Assembly: GCA_036244855.1 (NCBI GenBank) | Contig: BQKZ01000639.1 | Location: forward strand, 81,984-145,983 | Direction: 5' to 3' | DNA: 64,000 nt | Source: Temnopleurus reevesii | Taxonomy: Eukaryota > Echinodermata > Echinoidea > Temnopleuroida > Temnopleuridae | Part shown: piece after piece, positions 11,855-24,651 of the stretch | Position numbering within the stretch: position 1 is the first letter of the stretch | Layout of the letters: every line of letters starts with the position of its first letter | Made by a program: the position numbers and the translations under genes | Notes under the pieces: model-generated | Seen by the model: only the letters and a program-made list of their open reading frames with translations | Database searches by the model: none | Told to the model about the DNA's origin: nothing

Positions 11855-11950
11855 CTGATCTGTATCTTGTTTCTGGCTCATGATGTTCTCTCCTCCTGCT
11901 TCTGGAACTCCTTCTCCCTGGCCCAGAGCCTCCCTGGTCTGGCGGTCCAC
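11855..11950 (-). CDS. DIP2: DIP2 coding exon, Arg/Ser-rich linker of the DMAP1-binding region
   Basis: The minus-strand acceptor has a pyrimidine tract ending TTTTCTCCAG and the donor is GTCAGT. The 96-nt exon has phase 1 at both ends. Joined to the exon at 47460-47552 it reads GGPPDQGGSGPGRRSSRSRR, then REHHEPETRYRS, and its last G combines with the next exon to give Asp. The end, RYRSD, lines up with RFRSD in vertebrate DIP2, directly before the conserved EAVxAALAKH block. The front half is Gly/Pro- and Arg/Ser-rich and less conserved, as in other DIP2 proteins. The run RRSSRSRRR is strongly basic; a role in nuclear targeting or phosphorylation is only a guess. An extra exon between this and the 47.5-kb exon cannot be excluded, but the frames already join without one. 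Confidence 0.9.
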
Positions 11951-12033
11951 CTGGAGAAAAGACAAAGAAATATGAAGAGAAACTGGAGAATATACCTTTT
12001 GGAAAATGATCTATAAATAAAAGCCAGTATGTA

Positions 12034-12208
12034 CAGTCAAACCTCATTATAAAGAGCACTGATATAACAAGCTATCGTTATAACAAGGTTATTTTCATGG
12101 TCCCATCTCTTTGTATTTTACTGTATTTGGGCCCTGATATAACAAGGTTTCAATATAAAGATGTAATTTCTCTGGTCCAAATGACATTGTTATAACGAGG
12201 TTAGACTG
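12034..12208. mobile_element. Pogo/Tigger-like MITE with TA target duplication
   Basis: It starts TA-CAGTCAAACCTC and ends GAGGTTAGACTG-TA. The termini are inverted repeats flanked by the TA dinucleotide, as for Tc1/mariner-pogo elements (known family feature). The interior contains repeated GATATAACAAG/GTTATAACGAG motifs. A second, interrupted copy is at 60682-60941. It has no coding capacity. Confidence 0.75.
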
Positions 12209-14315
12209 TATTATGAAAGTGACACAAAAGGAAATTGGACACAAGACTTCTTAGTCTGGGGTTACTTCTTGAAAAAATAGAGAAAAACACAAGGGGAATA
12301 TATGTTTGTTCCTTCAGCAATAATTTCATTCACACCATGCTGCACTCTACCCAGGTGATGTTATTGAATACCTAGATGCTTGAAGCATACCTGCAAGCAG
12401 CATGGATTTTCTTTCCTGTTTCACTTCACACAGAGAGAAATTGCAAGTTAGAGGTAAAAAATGTGGTTTTCTACCACCAAAAGCAGTCTGGAGTTGGCAA
12501 GTACGTTGCAGTGTCTACCATAGCCGTAGTGGTACAGGTAAAGCAAAATAGTAATAATACTATAAGGGATTTCATGAACTGACATTCCAGCACAACTTCA
12601 TAAAGGGCTGAAATATTTTTAAACGAGTGCAGGAGAAAACACACATTTCAAAAGTATGACAATGCTGTGTTGGGTGTGCCTGTTGGCAAAACCTTGCTCA
12701 GCAAATACATGTAATAAAAAATATACTATTTCATATATTTCAATCATGAAATAACCTCTCTTTTTACAATGGTAATCATACCAGCAATTATCTTCAAGGT
12801 CTGTACTTATAATATTTAAACATCTTTCTGATATTCACTTCAGTTTCTTTATTTTTTCTTCAAACTCATGTAGCAGACTGCTACTTATAATATTCTCCTC
12901 CATGCAATGCCGCTTGTACCTGGCTGAAAAATGTATTCATCGTTGCACTCCAACAGGAAATGCGATAGCCGTGATCTGGCGACTTGAAAATCGACCCGGT
13001 GATCCATGAGTATTCCGAAAAAATCCTCTCGATGTTTGCTCCCAGAAAACGGATTTCAGTTTGCTTTCAACACGCACTAATCCGACACGATAGCCCAGTT
13101 ATGGCTGGATTTGGAAGTGTTAAGTTTTTGTCTGAGTTTTAAAAGAAATGTTGTCCTTTGAGCACTACTTTCGCAAAGTCTGAGGAAATACAGGAAAGTG
13201 CTCCAAAGGGTTGTTTCCCCACAAATTCATGATAGGATCCAAAATCAGGAGGCTTCAGGCCAAATTGTAATGTTCCACTGTGATATTGCCTTGGCTTAAT
13301 CAATCAAACATCAAAATAGTAGAGTCTATTTGGAGCAAAAACTTCAAATACAAGGAAAAAAAAACAGTGAAACAGCACGTCAAGACTAGTCCCAGCAGTT
13401 AGAATTACTCAGGTTTCAGGGAATAATTTTCCTGGTATCGCATTGCAACTTGCTAGCATGATTGTTACACAAAAGACATTTTGTTTAGCAACTTTTTCAC
13501 ATAGAACTGTTGAAAATGTTTCCTCAATGTGAGAAGTAAAATTATTTCCTGTTTTAATACTGGAATACGAATGAAGCGACAACTATCAAAAAGTGCAGAA
13601 TGATGACATAATATGTCAAAACTTTACAAGAGAATCCACTAAAACTACAGACGTCCATGTCTAGCATCTCAATAATGATGATTCAGGGTATTTTCAATGC
13701 GACAGATTCCAAATGAATAATGTGCTCAAAGGCCGCAATAAAGGAAAAAAGAATAGTAAAGTAAAGTCTGTGTACTTGCGGTGCGGTACCATTGAATTGT
13801 GGTTTTTAACATTCTATTTATCCTGAACATTCTTTAATCAAAACCTGCGAAATATGATACATAATTTTTCCACGAACCAAAGTTCGCCCTATGAGTAATA
13901 ATAATAATGCTTCCACACCATCAAACAAATGCTGGTATTATGCATTGCACAATAGGGGTGACAATAGATTCGAAACCATTGGAAAAGTACACCTATGTAC
14001 CATATTCGTAGAAAGAAATAAACCTTTTGCATGATTAAACCAATGTCATTTAACCTCAATGCTACATATATTCATAAAGCTGAAAATCTCAAATCTATAA
14101 AAATCCTATTATTTTACAACAAAAATTCAGAAAAAATATCAAACTCCTAGTAACAATGCACATTCCGAAACTGTATCACAAGGACTTGAAATAATTTTTT
14201 TCCTATAGGTGTCTTATTTATTTTTATTATTATCATTATTTTTTTTTTACTTAGAACCATACTAAAATGGGATAAAATCATGCAGGTTGGCAGCTCTGTA
14301 TGAAGAAATCAAACC
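12209..14315. other. Giant DIP2 intron, first stretch
   Basis: It contains one R230 dispersed-repeat copy at 13420-13600 (TTTAGCAACTTTTTCACA block). Otherwise it is AT-rich sequence with no recognisable gene. Confidence 0.45.
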
Positions 14316-14447
14316 AGGGGCCTGTAACATAAAAGATGCAATTAAACTTACAATAAATATTGATCGTAAGTCTATGGCAAAATGTGTACCAAAGAGAGGC
14401 AATGAATTGCAAGATTCATTGCATCTCTTTTATGTTACAGGCCCCTG
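14316..14447. mobile_element. Palindromic hairpin MITE (GGGGCCTGTAACATAAA family)
   Basis: The left end GGGGCCTGTAACATAAAAGA is mirrored by the right end TCTTTTATGTTACAGGCCCC, and the interior also pairs (GATGCAAT and ATTGCATC). The whole 132 bp could form a long hairpin. Related copies are at 45713-45856 and 59574-59727. Confidence 0.8.
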
Positions 14448-15865
14448 AATCAAAATAGCAATGAACTTAATACAGTCTCGAGTCATGTTAAACTTTGCAA
14501 TCAATACAAGACGATAACTACAGGATATGGGAGATATTATCAAAACACAAATTTCTACAGCTATCTTCCTTATTCCAAGGAGAAATATAATTGGGAGGGG
14601 GTATAAATTTTCAGTGTCTAAATATGATCTAAAGAGAGTTGTGATTAAAGCCAAGCCCCTGGATGCTTTCAATAATCAAAAGTTAATTTATCGTAAACTC
14701 TCACTTTCATTTCCAAACTATTGCAGGAGTAAAATGGAAATAATGAAAACATGCTTCTGGCTAATATTCTTTCATGTGCCTGATTAAACTTTCTGAACTA
14801 TAAAATAAAGGAAAATTTGAAAAGAATATATATTGTTGGTCACAATTCTGGAAGTACATGAAGTATACAAAAATTACCATCTACAGGGAACATATTTTCA
14901 GGAGTAATAAGAAATGGAAATGTGTGTTGACCATTTTGGTTAGCATACAACCGTATATGAAAAAATCACAATTACAAAAATCCAACGAGAATGATATCAT
15001 CGTATGAAAACCTGAAATTTATAAATCTTCAAGTTCACATCAATACCAAGTCTGTGATTCTGAATGAAAAATATTAGCAAAGGATTAATTGTACAGGCCT
15101 AGCCCATGGAGCCGAAATGGCATCATTACACATATTTCTATGGCAGAGAGCTCACTGCCCCAAAACTTAGTTTTCATAATAGCGTTCAATCACCACTGAA
15201 TCTGACATAGTGTCAAGCATTCAACATATAATAATTAAAAAGATATCTTCTGCTAGGTTGACAAATTATCAAAGAAAAATCCCATTCGACAATGCAATCA
15301 TCATATTCATGAATAATAACAACAAAAAAGATTATGCATCCATTAATTCCTGATCAACAACGTTGTTAAATACTCCTTTGTTCCTCAACATTTTATCAGC
15401 TTGAACATTTTTTTAAAGATTCCCTCCAAATAATTCTTTCTAAATAGTCTATAGATGCTGCGCAAAAAACTAAACATAATTCCAAGGGGTCACAAATTCA
15501 TCCTCTATCATGTTTCAAACTGCATCTCTGACACACCTCCCTCCGAGAACATCAAGATAAGCAATATTCAACAACTTGTCCTCACACAGCAATATGCATA
15601 CAAAAATATGATCCTGAATCCAAGAATAATGCAAATAAAGGAATCGACAGGCAGTTTTAAAATCCACCAGAATATGTATAACGAGCAACACAATCAGAAT
15701 TCCTGGTTCAATTAAATAGGCCTACGCATTCAGAGAAGCAACACGTTCAGTGTTCACTTGTCTACAATCTACGAATAATAAGATCGAGGTCTCCACGACC
15801 CCTTGCAGGATTGATCCCTTTCGCCCAGACGTGCAGACACAACAAAGGTCAGTCTCTGAATTCCT
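14448..15865. other. Giant DIP2 intron, no gene seen
   Basis: AT-rich sequence. Short open frames (for example 14527-14787 and 15455-15715) show no domain, splice or codon evidence. Confidence 0.45.
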
Positions 15866-16166
15866 GTACTCACCAATATGACTGGCAAGGGAGAGGGGAG
15901 GGAAGAGAAAAGATGTCCAGGAGGCATGGAAGGAGGGGGAGGGGAGGGGAGGGGGAAGGGGTTGGAGGGTAGGAGGGTAGGAGGGGTTGGAGGGTATATA
16001 GGAGGAAAGGGAGAGGAGACAGAGGAGACAGAGGAGAGGAGACAGAGGAGAGGGGAGGAGGAGAGGGGAGGAGGAGAGAGGGGAGAAAAGAGAGGAGACA
16101 CAGGGGAGGGAGAAGGTGGAGAAGTGAGAGGGAGATGAGAAAGAAAGCAAGCAATAGGTGAAGAGT

Positions 16167-16204
<38 letters not shown>
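15866..16204. repeat. Polypurine tract ending in a 38-base G run
   Basis: From about 15885 to 16140 the plus strand is almost purely G and A, built from GGAG, GGGA and GAGGAGACA units. It is followed by an uninterrupted run of 38 G at 16167-16204. Such tracts can form triplex or G-quadruplex structures (established chemistry). The long open frames here on either strand are composition artefacts. Confidence 0.9.
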
Positions 16205-16205
<1 letters not shown>

Positions 16206-17270
16206 AAAGAGGATTGAGGGGAACATAAAGGGATGTTAATTGGAGTGGTGTGAGGGGTAGGGAAATAGTTTATACTTTACCGTAAAAAAAATGCATAGAG
16301 ACCTCTAAAAGGAAGCAACATGATAAGTTGGAACCTTCTTCAATCAATATAAAAAATAAATGGCTGAAAATTAGAACATGGCTGAAAATTAGAAAAGGAC
16401 TTATTATTTTCTAATCTAATTGCAAAAAAAAAGAGAGCAGGTGACGTCTCCTATAAATGTTTAATATCAAGTCAGAAGTTCAGATGATTCCATTAGACTC
16501 TTGACACTGGTATAAATACATTGCATCCCCCCCCCCCTCAAATGACAATTGGTAGACAAACATGAATTAGCCTCATAAAGTGTCTGTACAGAACATTCAT
16601 GAGACAGAAAGGAAGAGAATCCGCCTGTCATGTGATTTTTCTTCAAGAACGCAATGAATGCATCCTGCTCATGTTCAGCTGCTGTATGAGATAGCAACAT
16701 TTATCGCCCATCCCATGCATGTTCACTTGCCTTTCATGTCAACCAGAACACTCACAAGTAGAAAGGGATGCCACAGCTTCAGCTGCGCAGAAAATCATAA
16801 TTCTCTTTGAGTATAGATCAAATAAAACCTAAATAATACTGTATTCTGAGCACACATGTAACAGTAATACTAATATGAGTAAGGTGTTACAAATGGGTTC
16901 TGCCTTCTTTGTTTGTTTTTCATATGACATTATATCGGTTCTAGGTGAAAATCAGAATTGTCACGCCTTTCAGAATACAATCTGTAAACAAATACAATTT
17001 CCTTCATTATCTGTTCTAAAATCTGTTTTTGTATAGGGCTTTAAAAGTTTTTGATAAAACTACATGTATACCCACACTTTTCTGTACATATTTGATAATT
17101 TGAAAAATAAATTTCTTGTTCATAAATCCTATACGGCGCCTTTAAAAGACATAAATGGTGGAATTACTGGGTCAATGGTTCAGTAGTTAAGACTTAAGAT
17201 ATTTCTCTATTATAATTATTGTCTACAGAAGAGTGGCAATGTCACGAGAGCGCAGCTGTGCCCTCGATTC
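16205..17270. other. Giant DIP2 intron, no gene seen
   Basis: AT-rich; it contains a short C run near 16526. No supported feature. Confidence 0.4.
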
Positions 17271-17461
17271 AGATCACGCCTGTCTGGACCTAACATCTCT
17301 TCTCTCTCCGTCGTCTTCTCTTTCTTCCTATCTCCTCTTCTTTTACTCTTCCTGTCAATCTATCAGTTTTCAGCTTCAATAATACTTGTATTCTGCCATT
17401 CTCTCTCACCCTCCCTGCCGAAACTCACTATCTCTTCCTACCCTTTATCTTCATCTCTCGC

Positions 17462-17496
<35 letters not shown>

Positions 17497-17700
17497 GTCT
17501 GTCTATCTGCCTGTGTGTGTGTCTCTCTCTCTCTCCCTTCCTCCATGTATCTTTATCTCTCTCTCTTTCTCTCTCTCTCTTTCTTTCTATCTCATTTTCT
17601 TTTACTCTACCTGTATGAAGTCCCTATCAGTTATCAGCTACCACCCTCAACCCTTCCCTCCCCTCTTCATCTTTTTTCTCTCTTTATCTTTCTGTCTCTA
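17271..17700. repeat. CT-rich low-complexity region with CTGT and TC microsatellites
   Basis: (CTGT)n at about 17463-17510, then (TC)n and TTTC stretches to 17590, within a pyrimidine-rich plus strand. The 147-codon Leu/Ser-rich open frame here is a repeat artefact. Confidence 0.9.
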
Positions 17701-17882
17701 GCTACATGCATATCTATACAATTTCTGCATAAAAATGATGATCAAATATTAAGCATATTGAAGTTGTTTTTAGCCAAGTTATGTTCGAAGAGTTATTATT
17801 CCAGACAATTATTCCAGACAACACTATAAAATGGAACAGTCTGTAATAAAAGTGTAACAAGCACATACAAAACCAACATTTG

Positions 17883-17990
17883 CGCCCCCCCCCCCCCCCC
17901 CCCTACAAAAAGAAAAAAGTAAAATTCTCTCTGGATTATCCCCCCCCCCCTACAAAAATAAAAAAGTAAAATTCTCTCTGGATTATCATC
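17883..17990. repeat. Poly-C led tandem duplication
   Basis: Two copies of a roughly 56-bp unit: a C run, then TACAAAAA, GTAAAATTCTCTCTGGATTA and TC. The first C run is about 19 bases and the second 10. Confidence 0.85.
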
Positions 17991-18494
17991 ATTTATGACT
18001 AATCACATATTTAGTGTTGAATTTCTTCAATGGAAAGTGTGGACCCAGAAGGAAGAAATACGTGTATTGTGTGAAATTCAAGCAACGCACTTGAAAATCA
18101 CGACACACAGGTACGTGGATGAAATTCAATTCTCAGAAAAAAATGACTCATTCGATAACATCACCGCAACGGTGAATCGAAAATGACAGCGACAAGAAAG
18201 CTGGAACAACTGCAGACCATTCCAGCATAAAAATCAAAATAATCTTGCAATCGTATATCAAATTATTAAATAAATTTCAATCATTTGGAAATGGCAGAGT
18301 GCATTTTGACAAGTTTGGGAGAGGCAGTAGTGCAATTCAGCAATTATCCAAGAATTAGCCATGTTAATTATTGTCTAGCGAATATACCATAATTTGAAGG
18401 GTAAGGACACCAGCTGCTACCAACCTTTCGTCCCGTCAAAAAATAATAAAATATGATCGCCTTGTGGTATAGGTGGTGAGTGATTCAGTAGGTG

Positions 18495-18580
18495 AGTCAA
18501 GGCCTTGTTGTAGTGGTTAGGGTGTCTCCAAACCAGAAGGTTCAAAGTTCAAAATATTGTTATACCACGGAGGCAAAATT
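18495..18580 (+). repeat. tRNA-derived SINE head, fragment
   Basis: The segment TTGTAGTGGTTAGGGTGTC resembles a pol III A box and AGGTTCAAAGTTC resembles a degenerate B box, about 30 bp apart. No tail is recognised. Confidence 0.4.
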
Positions 18581-20161
18581 ACATTGAACAATGATTCCAA
18601 TCCCAAATGAATTTCTTAAATTACCTATCAAAATCTTGAGATTTAAATTGACCTTTTTTATCTTCATTATGCAACAACATATTCCTGATATACATTACAG
18701 AAATAAAAAGGAAATTCTGATGAATAAAATGAGAAAAGGAAAAATTCTTCGTTTAGAAAACATGTTTCAATTAAAGAAAGGAAGGCAACCAAAAATGTCT
18801 CAAAATACTCTATGCTCGCTCATTTCACATGTCCTAATTATTTTTGTTCCTCACCTCATCTTAAACATGGAGATTCAACATTTTATACACTCATTACCTT
18901 TCATATAATGGAATATTAAAGGGAAATTAAAATTGAATAGATAAGCACTTTAATCATAATATGAAATGGATTTTGATGACCACATGGTATTTGTGGTGTA
19001 GACAGCATAACCATTCTGATTTCAAATCGAAAGCTCCGTCAATTCTAATGCATGACCTTTTAATCTCTGTCGCCTTGAAGCTTTAATAATGCTGGATAAA
19101 ATTATGAATTATATCAAAGGACTTTTGATAAAATAAAAATAAAAAACATGCATTACTGACATGATTTGTATGATTTGGGATTAGCCCTATAGTGTGTATA
19201 TGTGGAACTTCTAAATTAGATATTTTTTTTCGCACACTACGTAGCCCAGACACTCATTAGGATATGGCAATCAGAGGGATTGTAACTTACATGTACAGTG
19301 TATATAGTAAGCTTTAACTTTTGTAAAACCCAAAGTACCAAGCACATTAATGACTTCTGCCTCCAAACGAACAACATAATCACATTGATAAACCATGTCA
19401 ACCTTCCAATCTTATGGAAATTTGAAACAGATGACTGGGCACCGTCAAACACGAATATTTCTTCTAGCACTATATGTATCATCTTCATTATAATGCATGT
19501 GTATGGTGACAAGCATGAAAATCAAAGAAAGAGGCTTCCAACAACGCTAAAAATATTAGTAATACAATACTTCAAAGCTTTCTAGAATGAGATATGTCGC
19601 ACAGGCAGAAAAATTATTTAAAATGAAAGAAAAGTAGGCTTAAAATCAAACACCAAACCCTTTCGAATCTGTTCAGCCTGGACATAAAATTAGAAGCATA
19701 AGAATTGAGCACTTCCAAGCAATACGAAATCCGGTTATTTTTATTCCAGTGGATCAAAAATGTAAAATGGCAAAACTCTGGAAACAAGTATGGGTTAAAA
19801 CTCCGGCACAAAAACAATACTGTCGCACACTGACAGTAAATAATCCTAGCAGGTTACAAGTGACATGAAAAAGTATATAATCAATGTGTTCCCCAACTTT
19901 CTGGTCCAAAAAGGGTGAGATTCCAGCCAAACAATTTTTCATGCACCAAGCACAGAATTAAAATCCATCACCAAAAGACTGCAAACCGACTTCTCATTTC
20001 CTGGACAGGCTAACGTAACCGAAATGACGTGAGAGAAAAGTTTGCGCTGTCCCTAGATGCTAATCAAATTCACATAGCTTTTAATGCGCTCAGACTCAAG
20101 CAGAACATCTTTTGCTCACTGATGTGAGGCTAAAATAGCATGAAAAATTATATGATCAATG
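18581..20161. other. Giant DIP2 intron before the gap, no gene seen
   Basis: AT-rich. The open frames at 18591-18908 and 19298-19585 lack any domain or splice support. Confidence 0.4.
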
Positions 20162-21073
20162 NNNNNNNNNNNNNNNNNNNNNNNNNNNNNNNNNNNNNNN
20201 NNNNNNNNNNNNNNNNNNNNNNNNNNNNNNNNNNNNNNNNNNNNNNNNNNNNNNNNNNNNNNNNNNNNNNNNNNNNNNNNNNNNNNNNNNNNNNNNNNNN
20301 NNNNNNNNNNNNNNNNNNNNNNNNNNNNNNNNNNNNNNNNNNNNNNNNNNNNNNNNNNNNNNNNNNNNNNNNNNNNNNNNNNNNNNNNNNNNNNNNNNNN
20401 NNNNNNNNNNNNNNNNNNNNNNNNNNNNNNNNNNNNNNNNNNNNNNNNNNNNNNNNNNNNNNNNNNNNNNNNNNNNNNNNNNNNNNNNNNNNNNNNNNNN
20501 NNNNNNNNNNNNNNNNNNNNNNNNNNNNNNNNNNNNNNNNNNNNNNNNNNNNNNNNNNNNNNNNNNNNNNNNNNNNNNNNNNNNNNNNNNNNNNNNNNNN
20601 NNNNNNNNNNNNNNNNNNNNNNNNNNNNNNNNNNNNNNNNNNNNNNNNNNNNNNNNNNNNNNNNNNNNNNNNNNNNNNNNNNNNNNNNNNNNNNNNNNNN
20701 NNNNNNNNNNNNNNNNNNNNNNNNNNNNNNNNNNNNNNNNNNNNNNNNNNNNNNNNNNNNNNNNNNNNNNNNNNNNNNNNNNNNNNNNNNNNNNNNNNNN
20801 NNNNNNNNNNNNNNNNNNNNNNNNNNNNNNNNNNNNNNNNNNNNNNNNNNNNNNNNNNNNNNNNNNNNNNNNNNNNNNNNNNNNNNNNNNNNNNNNNNNN
20901 NNNNNNNNNNNNNNNNNNNNNNNNNNNNNNNNNNNNNNNNNNNNNNNNNNNNNNNNNNNNNNNNNNNNNNNNNNNNNNNNNNNNNNNNNNNNNNNNNNNN
21001 NNNNNNNNNNNNNNNNNNNNNNNNNNNNNNNNNNNNNNNNNNNNNNNNNNNNNNNNNNNNNNNNNNNNNNNNN
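20162..21073. other. Assembly gap, 912 N
   Basis: Unknown bases. The apparent long open frames crossing it are meaningless. Confidence 0.99.
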
Positions 21074-21226
21074 GATGCGAAATAAGCTTTCTGGGTCACA
21101 GATTTTAGGTCCTGGCCCCTGGGTCTAGGAACACAAAGTTAGAGTCCTATTGATTGTGAACTTTGTGTCCGAAGTCTCAAACTGTACATCCTTGGTCACA
21201 AACTTTGTGTCCCTAGTCATATGTCC

Positions 21227-21700
21227 CAAATCACAAAAAGTAGAAAATTCATGACGCACATGGCCTGGTTTTCAGCATACTTTAGAGCTACCATACTGGA
21301 TCCCCCTCTTGAGGAATCGAACACTGAATGGAAAACCACGTTGGGCTTACATGCAAGATAGGTAGGATACAGAGGTACTTGACATGCATGAAGCTTGTCA
21401 AAGGAATATGTCATGAGAAAATGTAATTTCACATTGTTGAGAGTGGACTGTTTCACCCTTCAAATGTTCAACCAAAAGGCTGGTATATCGCAAATAATAG
21501 CGAAATGCACGACCACCATGGTCTGGTTTGTAGTATACTTTAGAGCCACCATATTGTATCCCCCTTCTGGAATCGAACACTGAATGGAAATCCATGTTGG
21601 GCTTTAATGGCAAGATGGGCAGGATACTGAGGCACTTGACATGCTCCAAACTTCTCAAAGGAATATATCAGGCAGTTTCATACTGTCGAAAGCTGTTTTA
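21227..21700. repeat. Diverged tandem duplication of about 250 bp
   Basis: Blocks such as AATCGAACACTGAATGGAAA and CTTGACATGC occur once in each half, in the same order, with indels between them. Confidence 0.7.
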
Positions 21701-23295
21701 CCCCCATATGTTTTGACTGCCAAAATGTAGGTCCTACGAGTATATTATAAGTATCTAAAATTCGTCAAAGACAAAACCATTTTAGTGTGAATCTCCGCTA
21801 TTGGATACAAACCAAACTTGAGCCTCAAGATTTGACCAGTGCTGAACCACTAATTCTCAGCATGAAAACTTGGATACAGTTCCATTGTAATTACTACAGT
21901 AGTGGTTCAGGGATTGAATGAAAGTTGGGGGGGGGGGGGGGGTGAACTTCCACAATATTACTTGAATGTGGTGAGGCAGAACTATGATATAAATCTAAGA
22001 GTTTGGGACCACAATGAGGAGGCCAGGAGGAGCAGTGAATTAAATGTCACAAATATATTAAGCTCTCCCTATATATTCATCTTTTTTTTTAATTGTTGAA
22101 AAAAAAATAAGAAAATTGTAACAGCATGAGCTATTCATTTGCCAAATCTCCCATTAATACTTAGCATAGAGCACAGCAAGATTGCAGCCCAACAGAGAAA
22201 ATTTCTTTCTTTGCTAATGAAAAATTATGCTTATTTAATTCTAATATGTCTATTCATAGAGAGATACATTAAATAACTATATTTTTCAACCCAAAACAAG
22301 TCATCAAGTATATTTTTGTGGCTATCTTTTGGTATGCATGACATCCAGATACTCCCCATTGAACTGAGTTCAAGATAAACATGAGACTTTTGCTTTTCAA
22401 GCTTCATTCAATGTTCCTTTCAAATCAAGTTGCACTTACTATTTAACATTTATAAAAGATCACTGAATAAATAAACATAAATATAAATACAAAATCAATT
22501 AATTGATCAATCAATCAATCAACAATTTACACGTTAAACACATTACAAACATTGTTAATTATCAATCAATCAATAAATAAATAAATCCATCCATCAATTA
22601 ATCAAAACTTCTCTACCAACCTTCTTCGATGCTGCATACACTATCATCCATTGACCACTCAGAAAACATGGTAAAAATGTTCTTCCTTATTTTAATTACA
22701 AATTAAGCTTCAAATTTATTTTCCAAGCCGTTTGACAGTGCAATCAATATTCCTCCAAAATGAAAATGTTCTCCAAGATTAAGATAGTTGCTTCACTAAC
22801 TCCATTCTCATTAAATATGAGTGCGTCTCAAAAGTAATGATGATAGAATGATATTGATCTGCTATCTGGATTAATTTTAAATATCCTCCAAAAATTCTTA
22901 ATAGTGAAATATCCACAGAGATAGTGACGACAAATCGTTAACACTTTGGAATAATCCAGCGTAAATTAAAACACTGCAATCAATGTCTTCTTCCTTTTCA
23001 AAGAAACTCATCAAGGATAGGTGTATCCCACTTTTATGTTCCATACAAACAAAATCTAGCCTCCTTCCAGACAAAATGAATAAACTTTCTTGCTACCATA
23101 TATAATGACTCCAAATCAAACATTATAAATACCTTTTCCCCCTTCCTTGGACCTTATGAAAATTCCACAATTTCTTAATTTTAGTCAAAAAAACTTTCCT
23201 AGGGATTCAATAAATTTCTAAGAAAAAAAATAATTACATATTGTCTTAATCAAGTCTAAATTGAAAAAAAAATGAGCCTGTCATCATTATTCTTG
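21701..23295. other. Giant DIP2 intron, AT-rich with simple repeats
   Basis: It contains a G run near 21928-21942, an (ATCA/AATC)n region near 22495-22600, and otherwise AT-rich sequence without a recognisable gene. Confidence 0.45.
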
Positions 23296-24291
23296 CTACA
23301 GTGAACAATATAGTACCCTCATATTGGTATTAGGTGACATGATTCAGAAGAGGTTATAGTGACCTTCCTCTCATCAAACAGGACTTACATTTAGTAACAT
23401 AAGAACGGTTTACACCTAGAGCCGAAACCTTAGATTTTCAGAAACTTATGACAGAAATATGGAAGCTTATACGTGCAGCGCAAGGGCGAGTAATATTCAA
23501 CCTGCCTAAGCGCCTTCCTTTTGTACAAGCTCGTCTTGGTGCCTTATTTATGAGAAGGCGAGAAGGCGGCTGCACGTAAGCGTCAGTATTGAAGTGTGAA
23601 CCTTCCCAGAGATGCCAACTATTCTGGAATACACATGAGGTCAAAAATTAAAAGAAGAGTCTACCAAAAAATATTCTTTTTTAAACAGAAGCACAAAGAA
23701 ATGGTGAGTAAAACAAAACAAGTTTGAAGAAAATCGGACAAGTAATAAAAAAATTATGAATTTTTAAAGATTTGAAAAAATGGGCAAATCAGTGGAACTT
23801 TCCAGAGATGTTGCCAATTTGATGACATCATGGGTGCACAACTAACCAGAGTTTTCATTATAAATATGGTGCAAAATTCATTATTTTTAAATAGTGGATC
23901 AACATATCTATCATAAAGATATTCTATGGTTAAAGTTTTGAGCAAATCATATTTTTTTGGGGAAAAGTAACATTTTATAACATTGATATGAATGTAATAG
24001 ATGGTCAGTTGTGCACATGTGATGTCATCAGTTGCCAATTTGTCTAAATATTCCATCATTCATAAAAAAACCTCTCTTATTAGTTGTCCGATTTTCCTCA
24101 AACTTTTTTTTGTTCTGTTCATGTATTTTTTCTTCTTCTATTGAAGAAATATAATTTTTGGGTAGACTCTTCTTTTAAATATGAATAACACAATAGCTGA
24201 ACAAAAGTGAGATTAAACATGACAATAACTCCAATCTCAGGCATTGTGAAAATTATTGATTCAATTTGATTTGACTATCTGAACACAAATT
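23296..24291. repeat. 996-bp block repeated at 26314-27309
   Basis: This block appears identical, as far as I compared it, to 26314-27309. It ends precisely at the single N at 24292, and the second copy begins right after the N at 26313. That pattern points to an unmerged contig overlap. The block contains a MITE at 23648-24178. Confidence 0.85.
23648..24178. mobile_element. Inverted-repeat MITE flanked by TTAA
   Basis: It begins TTAA-AAGAAGAGTCTACC and ends GGTAGACTCTTCTT-TTAA, so perfect terminal repeats are bordered by TTAA on both sides, as expected for a TTAA-targeting element. Inner arms also pair imperfectly (for example around TGATGACATCA and TGATGTCATCA). There is no transposase. 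The same copy reappears at 26666-27196 in the repeated block. Confidence 0.75.
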
Positions 24292-24651
24292 NCTACAGTG
24301 AACAATATAGTACCCTCATATTGGTATTAGGTGACATGATTCAGAAGAGGTTATAGTGACCTTCCTCTCATCAAACAGGACTTACATGCAGTAACAGCAG
24401 TAAGGTTTACACCTAGAGCCAAAACCATGGAGTTTCAGAAACTTACGACAGAAATATGGAAGCTTATAGGTGCAGCACGATATTGAGTAAAATTGAACTA
24501 GCCAAGGAGCCTTGTTTTTGTCCAAAAGGCAAGGATGAGACTTGTAAACTCATCTTGGCACCTTGTTTTTAACGAGAAGGCGGCTTGTACAAACTCGCCT
24601 TAGTGCTGCATGTGTAAGCTTCCACAGTTCTGTTGTATTTTTTTTTAAACC

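Noticed and set aside
15722..16226. Long Pro/Leu/Ser open frames on the minus strand and a Gly/Glu frame on the plus strand
   Set aside because: They arise from the polypurine tract and G run; there is no real protein composition, start context or splice sites.
17386..17829. 147-codon Ser/Leu/Cys-rich open frame
   Set aside because: Produced by CTGT and TC microsatellites.
20116..21108. Three open frames of more than 300 codons
   Set aside because: They run across the 912-N gap and have no sequence content.
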